This document shows positions 25,413 to 33,896 of a stretch of 40,935 nt of DNA, piece by piece. This DNA comes from Paenibacillus radicis (ex Gao et al. 2016). GTDB lineage: Bacteria; Bacillota; Bacilli; Paenibacillales; Paenibacillaceae. The stretch covers positions 614,114 to 655,048 of the forward strand of contig NZ_BMHY01000002.1 in NCBI RefSeq assembly GCF_014641555.1, given 5' to 3'. The notes beneath the pieces are model-generated. The model worked only from the letters and a program-made list of their open reading frames with translations. It had not been told where the DNA came from and did no database searches. The translations under genes and the position numbers were made by a program. Position 1 is the first letter of the stretch; every line of letters begins with the position of its first letter.

Positions 25413-26819
25413 ATGATTCGACAAAATCAAAAAATATTAACGCAATTATATGTACTATCGGATCTGTTGTGTACGTTGATTGTGTTTTTAGCCGCGTATT
25501 GGCTTAAATTTCATAGCAATCTGCTCCCCTATCAACAGGGGGCGCCGTTCTCCACCTACCTTCTCTGGGGAACCATCTATTCATTTGCAGCCGTAGTAGT
25601 CGGTTTCTATCTCCAGTTCTATGCACCGAAGCGGCGAAAGCGTTATACGCTTGAAGTTTTGAAAATCCTACAGATCCAGACGATCAGCTTTCTCGGTCTG
25701 CTCAGCTTGTTCTACATCACGAAGGAAGTACATATTTCCCGGGAATTTCTCGGTATATTTTTTGTTATGAACGTGATGGTCATAACGATTTATCGCTTTA
25801 TGGTGAAGAAGACGCTTTCTGCCTTCCGGCGTCGCGGCTTCAATAAACGGTTTGTGCTCATATTGGGTGCGGGTTCGGTAGGGCGAAGCTTTTATACCAA
25901 TCTCCGCAACTATCCCGATCTTGGTTATGAGGTCGTAGGTTTTCTGGATGATTACCAGTCGGAGCATGCTTCGGAGTTAGCGAATATGAAGCCGATTTTA
26001 GGCTCGTTAAGTGATCTTCAAGAGCAGTTGAGCCGGCATCCCATCGACGAGGTCATCATTGCCCTGCCGCTGGATGCGCATAAAAAGTATGCGGAAATCA
26101 TCGAAATTTGCGAGCATGCAGGTGTGAAGACACTGATTATACCGGATTACTTCGATCTGCTGCCAGCAAGGCCATATTTCGACAATTTTGCAGGAATTCC
26201 GTTGATTAATGTTCGCGATGTGCCGCTAGACGAGTTGAGTAACCGAATGCTGAAGCGGACGTTCGATATCATTTTCTCATTGATCGCGATATTAGTAACG
26301 TCGCCAATTATGCTTTTCGCCTACATCGGGATTAAGCTGACGTCACCTGGACCTGTGCTCTTCAAGCAGGAGCGGATGGGGCTGGACCGCAAATCATTCT
26401 ATATGTATAAGTTCCGCTCTATGCGGATATCGACGGATAAAGTGGCGGATACGCAGTGGACAGTTCAAAATGACCCGCGGCGTACGAGATTTGGAAGCTT
26501 TTTGCGCCAGACGAGTATTGATGAGCTGCCGCAATTTTTTAATGTGCTGTTTGGTCATATGAGTGTTGTAGGGCCAAGGCCGGAACGTCCTTTTTTCGTG
26601 AATCAATTCAAAGAAGAAATTCCGAAATATATGATTAAGCATCAGATTCGTCCGGGCATTACAGGCTGGGCGCAGACGAATGGATTACGCGGAGATACAT
26701 CGATTCAAGACCGTATTGTTCATGATTTATTTTATATCGAGAACTGGACTTTTCTATTCGATTTGAAAATCATTGTGAAGACGGTCGTGAAAGGGTTTGT
26801 CAACAAGAATGCATACTGA
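25413..26819 (+). CDS. undecaprenyl-phosphate hexose-1-phosphate transferase (WbaP/WsfP type)
   Basis: The product has 468 residues. Four N-terminal membrane helices (about 10-130) are followed by a Rossmann-like CoA-binding-type domain (VLILGAGSVGRSF, about 148-260). A fifth hydrophobic segment (IIFSLIAILVTSPIMLFAYI) leads into the catalytic bacterial sugar transferase domain (about 288-468), with KQERMGLDRKSFYMYKFRSM, RTSIDELPQFFNV, VVGPRPE and RPGITGWAQ-like (IRPGITGWAQ) motifs. It transfers hexose-1-phosphate from a UDP-sugar to undecaprenyl phosphate, starting glycan assembly. In S-layer glycan loci the homologue (WsaP/WsfP) adds galactose; the sugar here is not determinable. Confidence 0.94.
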   Translation: MIRQNQKILTQLYVLSDLLCTLIVFLAAYWLKFHSNLLPYQQGAPFSTYLLWGTIYSFAAVVVGFYLQFYAPKRRKRYTLEVLKILQIQTISFLGLLSLFYITKEVHISREFLGIFFVMNVMVITIYRFMVKKTLSAFRRRGFNKRFVLILGAGSVGRSFYTNLRNYPDLGYEVVGFLDDYQSEHASELANMKPILGSLSDLQEQLSRHPIDEVIIALPLDAHKKYAEIIEICEHAGVKTLIIPDYFDLLPARPYFDNFAGIPLINVRDVPLDELSNRMLKRTFDIIFSLIAILVTSPIMLFAYIGIKLTSPGPVLFKQERMGLDRKSFYMYKFRSMRISTDKVADTQWTVQNDPRRTRFGSFLRQTSIDELPQFFNVLFGHMSVVGPRPERPFFVNQFKEEIPKYMIKHQIRPGITGWAQTNGLRGDTSIQDRIVHDLFYIENWTFLFDLKIIVKTVVKGFVNKNAY

Positions 26820-27789
26820 GTTTACCGAAAATGCTAAAGTTTCCGTTATTATACCAACTTTAAACGCCGGGGCAGCATTTCAAGGTCTGCTCTGGCAGTT
26901 GCAAAATCAATCGCTACCGCCGCATGAAATTATCGTGGTCGATTCGGAATCCTCGGACGGTACGGTGGAGCTCGCACAGAAAGCGGGCGCTAAAGTGCTG
27001 CGTATTTTGCGAACGGAGTTCGACCATGGCGGCACACGTAATTTTGCGGCATCTCAGGCGTCCGGCAATATTTTTGTATTTATGACACAGGATGTCATGC
27101 CGGCTAACGATCGGCTGCTCCAGGAGTTAGTCTCCCCTTTAATGGCAGACGAGCAGACGGCGTACGCCTATGCCAGACAGATTGCCTATCCCGATGCTAA
27201 TCTCATCGAGCGTTTAGCCCGGGAAAATAATTACCCGCTGCAGGCAACGGTGAAACGAAAGGACGATATTGAGCGTTTAGGTTTAAAAGCCTTTTTTTGT
27301 TCCAATGTCTGCTCTGCCATCCATCGGGAAGTGTTTAATGATATGGGGCGATTTCCAGCGCCAGTTATTTTTAATGAAGACCTGTTTATGGCCGCGAAAT
27401 GTATGCTCGATGGCGGCTATCAAATTGCTTATGCTGCAGAAGCTGCTGTATATCATTCGCATAATTACACGATTAAGCAGCAATTCAAGCGGTTTTTCGA
27501 CAATGGCGTATCGATGCGCCATAATGAGTGGATTACGAAATACAGCGCCGTTGGCCGGGCAGGCTCAAATTTAGTTCGTACCCAACTAAAAGGGATTGCT
27601 TCAGCACGAAAATGGGGATTAGTCCCGCGATTGATAGCAGAATCGGCAGCTAAGCTGATTGGCTATAAGCTGGGACTAAATTATAAACGGCTGCCTCTCG
27701 GACTAAGAAGAAGATTCAGTATGCATAAGTTAATTTGGACGCATATCGAAGCATCCCGCCCATCCTCTACTAATAGCAATAATTTTTAG
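26809..27789 (+). CDS. GT2 glycosyltransferase, probable rhamnosyltransferase
   Basis: The product has 326 residues. VSVIIPTLNAGAAFQGLLWQ opens the GT-A domain, IIVVDSESSDGT follows, and FDHGGTRNFAA with MTQDVMPA form the donor and metal site. FNEDLFMAAKCMLDGGYQIAY is the acceptor and base region of the family that often carries the label rhamnosyltransferase. It overlaps the end of the initiating transferase gene; ATG 26809 is used, TTG 26797 is the alternative. The position next to the initiator suggests it adds the first adaptor sugar. Confidence 0.87.
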   Translation: MHTEFTENAKVSVIIPTLNAGAAFQGLLWQLQNQSLPPHEIIVVDSESSDGTVELAQKAGAKVLRILRTEFDHGGTRNFAASQASGNIFVFMTQDVMPANDRLLQELVSPLMADEQTAYAYARQIAYPDANLIERLARENNYPLQATVKRKDDIERLGLKAFFCSNVCSAIHREVFNDMGRFPAPVIFNEDLFMAAKCMLDGGYQIAYAAEAAVYHSHNYTIKQQFKRFFDNGVSMRHNEWITKYSAVGRAGSNLVRTQLKGIASARKWGLVPRLIAESAAKLIGYKLGLNYKRLPLGLRRRFSMHKLIWTHIEASRPSSTNSNNF

Positions 27790-27827
27790 GCTCCATTCTT
27801 TCCTCCAAGGAAGAAGGGGCCTTTTTT
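27789..27827 (+). terminator. intrinsic terminator of the glycan operon
   Basis: GGCTCC pairs with GGGGCC and the inner TTCTTTCC with GGAAGAA (one bulge), followed by six T. It begins on the last base of the stop codon and marks the end of the 8924-27789 operon. Confidence 0.8.
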
Positions 27828-27912
27828 ATTTATGGAAGATGCCTGACAAGTATAGGTTTACCCTCCTCAGGGATACACTAGAACCACTTCCCTTGCTGAT
27901 ACGAGCGGCAGG

Positions 27913-29373
27913 ATGTTCAAAGGTGTGATGCAGGAAATGACAGGATGGCTTACGGCAGCGGCCGTCTTTTTTTTCGGTTTAATCATTCAATCCGCCATCA
28001 TTATAGGGATGGAAAGAAAGCGTCCGGCGAAGCTGGCAGCGTGGCTGACGATCTCGTTGCTGCTGCCTTATGTCGGCTTCGCGGTAAGAATGCTTCTTGG
28101 CCGCACATTAAAGTCCAGAGATAAGACGCTGTTGCAATATGAGTCCCAAGGCTGGCTGGCAGCCCGAAACAGCTCTCTCTGCGCGCAGCAGGCAAGCGAT
28201 ATAGGCAACGTTCATTTCGCCGAGGAGACGAAGCTGTACACGCTGCTGACAGCGGAGCCAGGTCAGCAGATTACACTTCGCAACCGTACGAAGATACTTA
28301 CGAACGGTGAGGCCAATTTTGACACGATATTGACCTCGATTACGAATGCGAAGCATCATATTCATCTCGATTATTACACGATAAGGGATGACGAGATCGG
28401 CCGTCGTTTTCTTGGGTTGTTGACGGCAAAAGCGAGCGAAGGCGTCGAAGTGCGCATTCTCTTCGACGGCGTGGGCAGCTATCGGCTGAGCCGTTCCTAC
28501 GTGAAGCAGTTAAAAGCGGGGGGCGTACAGGCGTTTTGTTTTCTCCCTCCCTATAAAGCGATATTCAAAAGGCTTCTCAACAACCGCAATCATAGCAAAA
28601 TTGCTGTCATTGACGGAACCGTAGGCTTCGTTGGCGGAATGAACATCGGAGACGAATATTTAGGCAAGGAGAAAAAGCTAGGCTTCTGGCGAGATACGCA
28701 ATTGCAGTTGGAGGGAGACTCTGTCTACTGGCTGCAGGAGCTGTTCTTGAAGGATTGGGCGTTTGCAGCAGGGGAGAGACTGAGTCCAAGCCGATATATG
28801 CCGTACCATGAACAAGGAGGGCCGCAAGAGGCGGTACTGATCGTCTCCAGCGGTCCTGACCGAAGCGGAGCTCCTATTCTGGAGACCATGTTTGCGGCAG
28901 TCTCAGCAGCTAAATCACGAATCTATTTGACGACACCATATTTCATCCCTGATGCCAGTTTGCTCGCGGCGCTTTGTACCGCGGCCAAAAGCGGGATAGA
29001 CGTGCGTGTCATTATTCCAGGTGTAGCCGATACGCAGCTGGTGTTATGGGCAACTCTGTCTTATATAGAGCCATTATTGAGTTCTGGCGTAAAGGTGTAT
29101 CGTTATCAGAAAGGGTTCATTCACGCCAAGGTTCTTCTAGTCGATCAAATGGTTGCCTCAGTAGGCACAGCGAACATGGACATGCGCAGCTTTCACAGCA
29201 ATTATGAGCAGAATGCAATGCTATTCGATGAAGCGGTCATTGCAAGGCTTGACCGTGATTTCGCACAGGATTTGCTCGACAGTGAGCAAATCACACTGGA
29301 AAGCTTCCAACAGCGGTCAAAAACAGAAAAGCTGAAAGAAGCGATATCTCAATTGCTGTCGCCGTTTTTATAA
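27913..29373 (+). CDS. cls: cardiolipin synthase (phospholipase D family)
   Basis: The product has 486 residues. Two N-terminal membrane helices (about 10-60) are followed by two PLD domains with HxKxxxxD motifs: HSKIAVIDGTVGFVGGMN near residue 228 and HAKVLLVDQMVASVGTANMD near residue 405. The second shows the typical FxxNYE continuation (FHSNYEQNAMLF). It joins two phosphatidylglycerol molecules into cardiolipin at the membrane. The ribosome site for ATG 27913 is weak; ATG 27928 or 27943 are possible starts. It is a separate unit after the glycan terminator. Confidence 0.93.
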   Translation: MFKGVMQEMTGWLTAAAVFFFGLIIQSAIIIGMERKRPAKLAAWLTISLLLPYVGFAVRMLLGRTLKSRDKTLLQYESQGWLAARNSSLCAQQASDIGNVHFAEETKLYTLLTAEPGQQITLRNRTKILTNGEANFDTILTSITNAKHHIHLDYYTIRDDEIGRRFLGLLTAKASEGVEVRILFDGVGSYRLSRSYVKQLKAGGVQAFCFLPPYKAIFKRLLNNRNHSKIAVIDGTVGFVGGMNIGDEYLGKEKKLGFWRDTQLQLEGDSVYWLQELFLKDWAFAAGERLSPSRYMPYHEQGGPQEAVLIVSSGPDRSGAPILETMFAAVSAAKSRIYLTTPYFIPDASLLAALCTAAKSGIDVRVIIPGVADTQLVLWATLSYIEPLLSSGVKVYRYQKGFIHAKVLLVDQMVASVGTANMDMRSFHSNYEQNAMLFDEAVIARLDRDFAQDLLDSEQITLESFQQRSKTEKLKEAISQLLSPFL

Positions 29374-29378
29374 ACAAG

Positions 29379-29406
29379 AAAGGGAGCCTTCCAAAGGGCT
29401 CCCTTT
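29379..29406. terminator. bidirectional terminator between cls and ligD-pol
   Basis: A 10-bp perfect stem AAAGGGAGCC / GGCTCCCTTT with an 8-base loop lies between the convergent genes and reaches the last base of ligD-pol. The flanking T tracts are short on both strands. Confidence 0.65.
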
Positions 29407-30335
29407 CATTGATGAGAAGCGACAAATTGAAGCACCGAATCGAGCTTTTGCGGGGGCACGCTATCCATTAAATCACCGTACGATTGCAGCCGTTCTGTTA
29501 TATTAAGCAGGTTGAAATCGCGAGGGCGGTAACGGCCGCTATGCACTTCGTCCCAAGTTAGAGGCGTGGAGACGGGGGCGCCAATTCTTGCTCGCGGGGT
29601 ATAGGGAGCGGCAATCGTTTTGCCTGCGAAATGCTGCAAGTAATCGACATAGATCAGGTCGCCGCGATTTTTCGTCAACCGTTCTACCGTAAACAGCGCC
29701 GGATGAGCACGGGATAGAAAATCGCCTATAAATTGTCCAAGCTGCCTTAATTCCTCGAATGGACGGGGTTCAGCCAGCGGGACAATAATTTGCAGGCCAG
29801 TAGCTCCGGATGTCTTCGGCACAGACTGAATGCCAAGCGACTGCAGCAGCTTTCCGACGATTCCGGCTGCTTCCATTATGCGAGGCTCTTCCTTCAAGGT
29901 GGGATCGAGATCGAGCACCCATTCCGGGGCATACTCGGTATCGCCGATAAGATCGAAGGATGCATGGAATTCCAGACAAGCCAAGTTGCCGAGCCAGAGC
30001 AGCGTAGGCAGCGAATCGAGCCGGACGTAGGAGATGCCGTTGCTCTCGGCGACCTGTACGAAATCTGGTTTAGGCACGGGACAATTTTTTTGATAAAACG
30101 ATTTATCGCCTATGCCGTGAGGGAAGCGAATGGTCGTCAAATAGCGGTTCCGGCAATGCTTGATTAGAAAAGGGGACAGAAATGCGAGCTTCTCCATATA
30201 TTGGAGCTTCGTTATCCCATCCTCCGGCCACAAAGGCTTGTCCGGGTTAGTTACCGTAATTTGCTCGCCTTCAATCTGGAGCAAGGCTGGCTTTGCCTTT
30301 TTCCATTGGCTCGAAGTTGTGCGGGGCTCATTCAT
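29406..30335 (-). CDS. ligD-pol: LigD-type polymerase/primase of non-homologous end joining
   Basis: The product has 309 residues and belongs to the archaeo-eukaryotic primase superfamily (LigD POL). VTNPDKPLWPEDGITKLQYM is the conserved N-terminal segment. The catalytic DLDP motif appears as VLDLDPT with the preceding HASFDLIGDTEYAPEW, then KTSGATGLQIIVPL, and RGDLIYVDYLQHFAGKTIAAPYTPRAR. It fills gaps and adds ribonucleotides at broken DNA ends. The ATG at 30335 overlaps the ligase gene stop (ATGA). The frame stays open 36 codons upstream inside the ligase gene, which looks incidental. Confidence 0.93.
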   Translation of the reverse strand: MNEPRTTSSQWKKAKPALLQIEGEQITVTNPDKPLWPEDGITKLQYMEKLAFLSPFLIKHCRNRYLTTIRFPHGIGDKSFYQKNCPVPKPDFVQVAESNGISYVRLDSLPTLLWLGNLACLEFHASFDLIGDTEYAPEWVLDLDPTLKEEPRIMEAAGIVGKLLQSLGIQSVPKTSGATGLQIIVPLAEPRPFEELRQLGQFIGDFLSRAHPALFTVERLTKNRGDLIYVDYLQHFAGKTIAAPYTPRARIGAPVSTPLTWDEVHSGRYRPRDFNLLNITERLQSYGDLMDSVPPQKLDSVLQFVASHQ

Positions 30336-31291
30336 AAGGGAGCCCCCGGGCGCCCGAAGGAGACGAGCTTGGGATGCCGCAGCAAACCCGCTGAAGTGAT
30401 CTCCAGCCCCGTTACACGGCAAGGCATAGGAGCGGGAAGCCAAATAACCTCTTCGCCCTTCAGCTCCGCAGGCAAGCTGTCAAACGGCATCGGCCAGGAA
30501 GGGGGACTCTCGCTGCGCAGCTGGAGCATTTCACCGATCATCCTCCTCATTTCATCATCGAGCCCAAGTGAGACGCTGCCGAAGAAGCAGCCGCTATCCG
30601 GATCGGCCATGACGAGACTGGCGGCGCGGCCTTCGCGGCGCTTCACTCCAACGATCCCGACATCAAGAAGCAGCGCCGTTTTTTTCTTCAGCCAATCGTG
30701 ATGCTTTTTGCCTTCACGGTAGGGACTATCCGCCCGCTTGCTGACGACGCCTTCCCATCGGTGCTCGACAACCCATTTCCATAAGGCTTCTGCATCAGAG
30801 AAAAGATCCGTCGTCATGATCCGCTCGGAGCGAATTGAACCAAGCTTGGCTGCAAGCCGTTTATGACGCTCATGGAACGGAAGAGGGCGCAGATCCTCTT
30901 GTCCGTCCTGAAGCAGATCAAACACGACGTATAAAATTCGTCCTTCACCTTTGTTGTTTTCGTTAGACGTAACGCCGCCAATCCGTTCTCGCTGCAGCAC
31001 CTTTTGAAAATTAGGCCGAAGGCCGTCCCAATAGACGACCTCACCGTCGAGCACGCAGGAGCCAAGCTCTTTCGTAAGCATGGTGAGCGCACGAACAATT
31101 TCCGGGTAGACGGCTTCCTTACGAAGCAGCTTCCGCGAGTACAGCTGGATGTCCCCGTTGCCGTCCAGCAAGGCGATCATTCGAACGCCGTCCCATTTCA
31201 ATTGATAGACCCACCCCGGTTCCTGTGGCAGCTTGTCTGTGCTGACGGGGATCATCGGCTCGCTTATAGAAATTGCATTAGCGGCAATCAT
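30332..31291 (-). CDS. ligD-lig: ATP-dependent DNA ligase of non-homologous end joining
   Basis: The product has 319 residues. The adenylation motif is KWDGVRM (motif I lysine), with SRKLLRK (motif Ia), VLDGEVVYWD (motif III), EGVVSKRADSPY (motif IV) and WLKKKT (motif V), then an OB-fold. It seals breaks brought together by Ku. In Bacillus subtilis the ligase and polymerase are one protein (LigD); here they are two genes overlapping by 4 bases in the same order. The start codon also overlaps the ku stop. Confidence 0.94.
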   Translation of the reverse strand: MIAANAISISEPMIPVSTDKLPQEPGWVYQLKWDGVRMIALLDGNGDIQLYSRKLLRKEAVYPEIVRALTMLTKELGSCVLDGEVVYWDGLRPNFQKVLQRERIGGVTSNENNKGEGRILYVVFDLLQDGQEDLRPLPFHERHKRLAAKLGSIRSERIMTTDLFSDAEALWKWVVEHRWEGVVSKRADSPYREGKKHHDWLKKKTALLLDVGIVGVKRREGRAASLVMADPDSGCFFGSVSLGLDDEMRRMIGEMLQLRSESPPSWPMPFDSLPAELKGEEVIWLPAPMPCRVTGLEITSAGLLRHPKLVSFGRPGAPL

Positions 31292-32238
31292 CAGGAGACA
31301 GTTTCTTTCTTCGTTTTGGACGATGCTCTAGGCTTGCGCGGTTTAGGAAGCTGAGCTTCGCCAGTTTCTCCACTTCCCGTCCCACCATCGGCTTCTGCAG
31401 TCTCTGCTCCCGTCGACGCAGCAGGTTTAACGCCTGCTCCCGTGTCCAATCCTGCGGCACCTTTAGGCGGCAGCTTGGCTGCCTCCAAGCTCGCTTGCAG
31501 CGCTGCCATCAAATCGATCACATTCGTTTGCTCCTGCTGCGGAGCGATGCGAATTTCTTCGCCTGCGATCTTGCTGTTGATCAGATTGGTCATATTGACA
31601 CGATAATCGTCGCTGTACTTTTCCGGCTCAAACGGGGTAGACAGCTGTTCGATCAACAGCTTGGCCATCGTCAGCTCTTTGTCGTTCACTTGAACAGCGT
31701 CTGGCAGCCCAGGTACCTGAGATATCGCACGAATCTCATCGGGGTAATAGATTGTCTCCATTGCCAAGCAATTATCAATAACGCGAATAGCAGCGAGGCT
31801 GCTTTTGGAGCGGATAGATACTTTGGCTATGCCGATGCGGCCGGAGTCTGACATTGCCTTCAGCAGCAGGTGATAAGCGTTGCCGCCTGCCTGATCAGGG
31901 GATAAGTAATATGTCTTTTGAAAATAAATCGGATCGATTTCCTCCAGCGCAACGAAATCCAAAATTTGAATTGTGCGGGACTTTTCCCCGGCAAGCTGGT
32001 CCAGTTCTTCTTTTTCGAACAGGACATAGCGGCCCTTATCATATTCGTAGCCCTTCACGATATCATCCCAGTCTGTCTCGACGTCGCAATTGTTGCAGCG
32101 CCGAACATAGCTGATGGGACCGCCGCAGGTTTTATGAAGCATTCGCAGCGAAATATCTTTGTCTTCCGTAGCCGAGAACATTTTAACCGGTACATGCACG
32201 AGACCGAAGCTGATTGCGCCCTTCCATACGGTATGCAT
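31291..32238 (-). CDS. ku: Ku DNA end-binding protein
   Basis: The product has 315 residues. MHTVWKGAISFGLVHVPVKMF is the Ku N-terminus; the beta-barrel core contains CGGPISYVRRCNNCD and a YFQKTYYLSPD segment, and the tail after about 255 is low-complexity and ends in a basic KPRKPRASSKTKKE stretch that probably binds DNA or LigD. It forms a homodimeric ring on double-strand ends and recruits the ligase and polymerase. ATG 32238 with GGAGAGG about 9 bases upstream is preferred over the in-frame start at 32256. Confidence 0.95.
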   Translation of the reverse strand: MHTVWKGAISFGLVHVPVKMFSATEDKDISLRMLHKTCGGPISYVRRCNNCDVETDWDDIVKGYEYDKGRYVLFEKEELDQLAGEKSRTIQILDFVALEEIDPIYFQKTYYLSPDQAGGNAYHLLLKAMSDSGRIGIAKVSIRSKSSLAAIRVIDNCLAMETIYYPDEIRAISQVPGLPDAVQVNDKELTMAKLLIEQLSTPFEPEKYSDDYRVNMTNLINSKIAGEEIRIAPQQEQTNVIDLMAALQASLEAAKLPPKGAAGLDTGAGVKPAASTGAETAEADGGTGSGETGEAQLPKPRKPRASSKTKKETVS

Positions 32239-32348
32239 ACGATTCATCCTCTCCATTTTGGTTGTTATTATTGTTGCCGGAATGCATGGAATCCAGTCAG
32301 AACGGGCATATTTTGCTGGAGTACACCAGGATGGGAGGAGGCAAGCGA

Positions 32349-32558
32349 ATGGCAGACGAGAAAAAAGCAGCCGAGGAATGTACAGGCGATGGTTGCCATG
32401 AAGGCCGCAACGATTACTTCATGGATATCGACCGAATGGTGAACGAGGGACTCGGCGGAGGTCAGGTAACGATGCATAACGGGCTGATTGAAGAGACGAC
32501 GACCGATACGATGGACTTGGAGCGCAAGGCTCCCGATAGCGTAGCTGTAGAAGAATAA
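32349..32558 (+). CDS. small hypothetical acidic protein
   Basis: The product has 69 residues and starts at ATG 32349 with an excellent GGAGGAGG site 7 bases upstream. It is acidic (MADEKKAAEE at the start, PDSVAVEE at the end) with a C-GDGC pair near residues 11-15 and GGGQVTMHNGLIEETTTD in the centre. There is no membrane segment. It is divergent from ku and lies just before the spore protein gene sspH, so a sporulation role is possible but unproven. The family is not recognised. Confidence 0.6.
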   Translation: MADEKKAAEECTGDGCHEGRNDYFMDIDRMVNEGLGGGQVTMHNGLIEETTTDTMDLERKAPDSVAVEE

Positions 32559-32614
32559 TTCCTTACCCAGCGCCAAATACCACCTTACATGCCGAAAGAA
32601 GGTTTTGATCCATT

Positions 32615-32800
32615 ATGGAAGCAACGAGAGCGAAGCAAATTTACGAGTCCAAGCAAACGATCGGCGTGCAGCTCGACGGTGAGAAGCAGGTCTGGATCGA
32701 AAGCGTCGACGAGGCCAATGGGATGGCAACCGTCCAAGTTGGTTCCGACCCGCTCAATACGCACACGGTGTCCGTGGACAGACTGAAGGAAGAGACCTAA
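32615..32800 (+). CDS. sspH: H-type small acid-soluble spore protein
   Basis: The product has 61 residues. Its pattern RAKQIYES, V-L-G-K-VWIESVDEANGMATV and VSVDRLKEE matches the SspH family, small proteins of the forespore core. The ATG has only a distant AAGG (12 bases), so the ribosome site is weak. Its neighbours on the other strand are the Ku and LigD genes, which in Bacillus subtilis are expressed in spores. Confidence 0.85.
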   Translation: MEATRAKQIYESKQTIGVQLDGEKQVWIESVDEANGMATVQVGSDPLNTHTVSVDRLKEET

Positions 32801-32813
32801 TGGCTCATTAGAC

Positions 32814-32892
32814 TAAAAAAAGAGGGCTGTACCCGCAAGGTCTATTCTGCTTGGAGCAGAGCACAGACCTAATGGCGGATACAGCCCTTTTT
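32814..32892. terminator. long branched hairpin, bidirectional terminator
   Basis: The outer arms AGGGCTGT/ACAGCCCT and CCGC/GCGG enclose an inner stem AGGTCT/AGACCT, which in turn holds TCTGC/GCAGA around TTGGA. An A tract on the left and a T tract on the right serve both directions. It separates sspH from the convergent minus-strand gene. Confidence 0.75.
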
Positions 32893-32938
32893 CTCGAGTT
32901 GCTATTGCTATCTTTCCTTGCATGGCTGAACGTTTCAT

Positions 32939-33256
32939 CTACATTCCGCCGAAAGCTTCGCGGAACGCCTGGCTCAGGCGGGCCGGATCGACCTCCCATA
33001 GCTCGGCGATTTCGGCGCTAACTTGTTCGTCCCACCAATCGGAAAGCACTTTGCGGTTGCTCTCATGCTCGGCGATCCAAGTTAAATTCAGCACGACTTT
33101 TTTATAATACAGCGCTTCGGCTTGCTCCATTTTGTCCTTTGGCACCCACAGCTTGAGCCGCTTGGTGGTGCGATACAGCTCATTGCTGCAAGCACGCCGT
33201 ATTTTTCGCGCGGTTGGGAGATTGGAGGCATGCTTCTGGGCGGATGGCTTCATCAT
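32939..33256 (-). CDS. hypothetical protein (105 aa)
   Basis: Two tandem ATGs are preceded by GAGGAG about 7 bases upstream. The N-terminal 40 residues are basic (KIRRACSNELYRTTKRLKLWVPKDK); the rest is helical and rich in aromatic and acidic residues (ALYYKKVVLNLTWIAEHES, SDWWDEQVSAEIAELW). There is no signal peptide, membrane helix or metal motif. It looks like a small helical cytoplasmic protein. The family is not recognised. Confidence 0.65.
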   Translation of the reverse strand: MMKPSAQKHASNLPTARKIRRACSNELYRTTKRLKLWVPKDKMEQAEALYYKKVVLNLTWIAEHESNRKVLSDWWDEQVSAEIAELWEVDPARLSQAFREAFGGM

Positions 33257-33314
33257 TGACCAACTCCTCTCTACCCATATGTATGCGATAGACTAGGGGA
33301 AGGTCACAGCCGTC

Positions 33315-33761
33315 CTAATCGACGACAATATAGCCGACCATCGGCCCGCTGTGACGCATATCGGTGTGGGACAGACATATAATCGGATAGGTGCCCTCGC
33401 GGTCAGCGGTAAAACGGACGACGGTCGTTTCTCCCTTTTTCACTTCACCCTTTACGCCAAGTCCTTCGATAACGAAGGGATGGCTTTTCCCTTGAAAACC
33501 GTTGATACGCAGCTCAATAGATTCACCTTTTTGAACGATAATGGTACCCGGATCCCATCGATACACCTCCTGCTCTTTCCCGTCCGTTCCAGTTGTTTTG
33601 AATTCAACGGTTACGAGCTCAATGGGACGGGGCTCCGAAGAATTGCCGCTGGCTGCCTTGGAACGGTCCCAGCTCCAGAACGCCATGGCGAGAATCAGGA
33701 TCAGTGCAACGAATGCAAGCCATTTCAAATGCTTTTTTTGGACAAACAGTACTTTAGACAT
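33315..33761 (-). CDS. membrane-anchored cupredoxin-domain protein
   Basis: The product has 148 residues. An N-terminal signal anchor (about 13-30, LAFVALILILAMAFW) precedes a beta-sandwich domain. The type-1 copper ligands are in place: His in SHPFVIEG, then Cys, His and Met in CLSHTDMRHSGPM near the C-terminus. WDPGTIIVQKGESIELRI is a typical early cupredoxin strand pair. It probably binds copper on the outer membrane face for electron transfer or copper handling. AGAGGTGG lies about 10 bases before the ATG. It is divergent from the dedA gene. Confidence 0.88.
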   Translation of the reverse strand: MSKVLFVQKKHLKWLAFVALILILAMAFWSWDRSKAASGNSSEPRPIELVTVEFKTTGTDGKEQEVYRWDPGTIIVQKGESIELRINGFQGKSHPFVIEGLGVKGEVKKGETTVVRFTADREGTYPIICLSHTDMRHSGPMVGYIVVD

Positions 33762-33857
33762 GTTCGGCAGCCACCTCTTTTAATTCGATTTTCTGCTAGT
33801 CTATGCGAGGGCTTGTCTGTACATGACTTACAGGCGATGGCTGTCTGTGCTTGGATA

Positions 33858-33866
33858 TGGTAGAAT
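33858..33866 (+). promoter_or_regulatory. candidate extended -10 promoter of dedA
   Basis: TGGTAGAAT, preceded by TA to give the Bacillus-type TATG-n-TAGAAT extended -10. No good -35 is present. It lies 30 bases before the dedA start. Confidence 0.4.
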
Positions 33867-33896
33867 ACAGGCGGGAAACAAACGATAGAGAGGCGG

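Noticed and set aside
27856..27877. GTTTAC...GGGATA resembling a sigma-B promoter before cls
   Set aside because: The spacer is only 8 bases, too short for sigma-B (12-14).
30201..30701. 166-codon plus-strand ORF opposite the end-joining genes
   Set aside because: It spans the overlap of two well-supported minus-strand genes and has no recognisable domain.
32283..32313. TGCATG-18-CATATTT resembling a sigma-G promoter before the 69-residue gene
   Set aside because: The match is partial and such patterns are frequent in AT-rich DNA; not listed as a feature although the sporulation context is suggestive.
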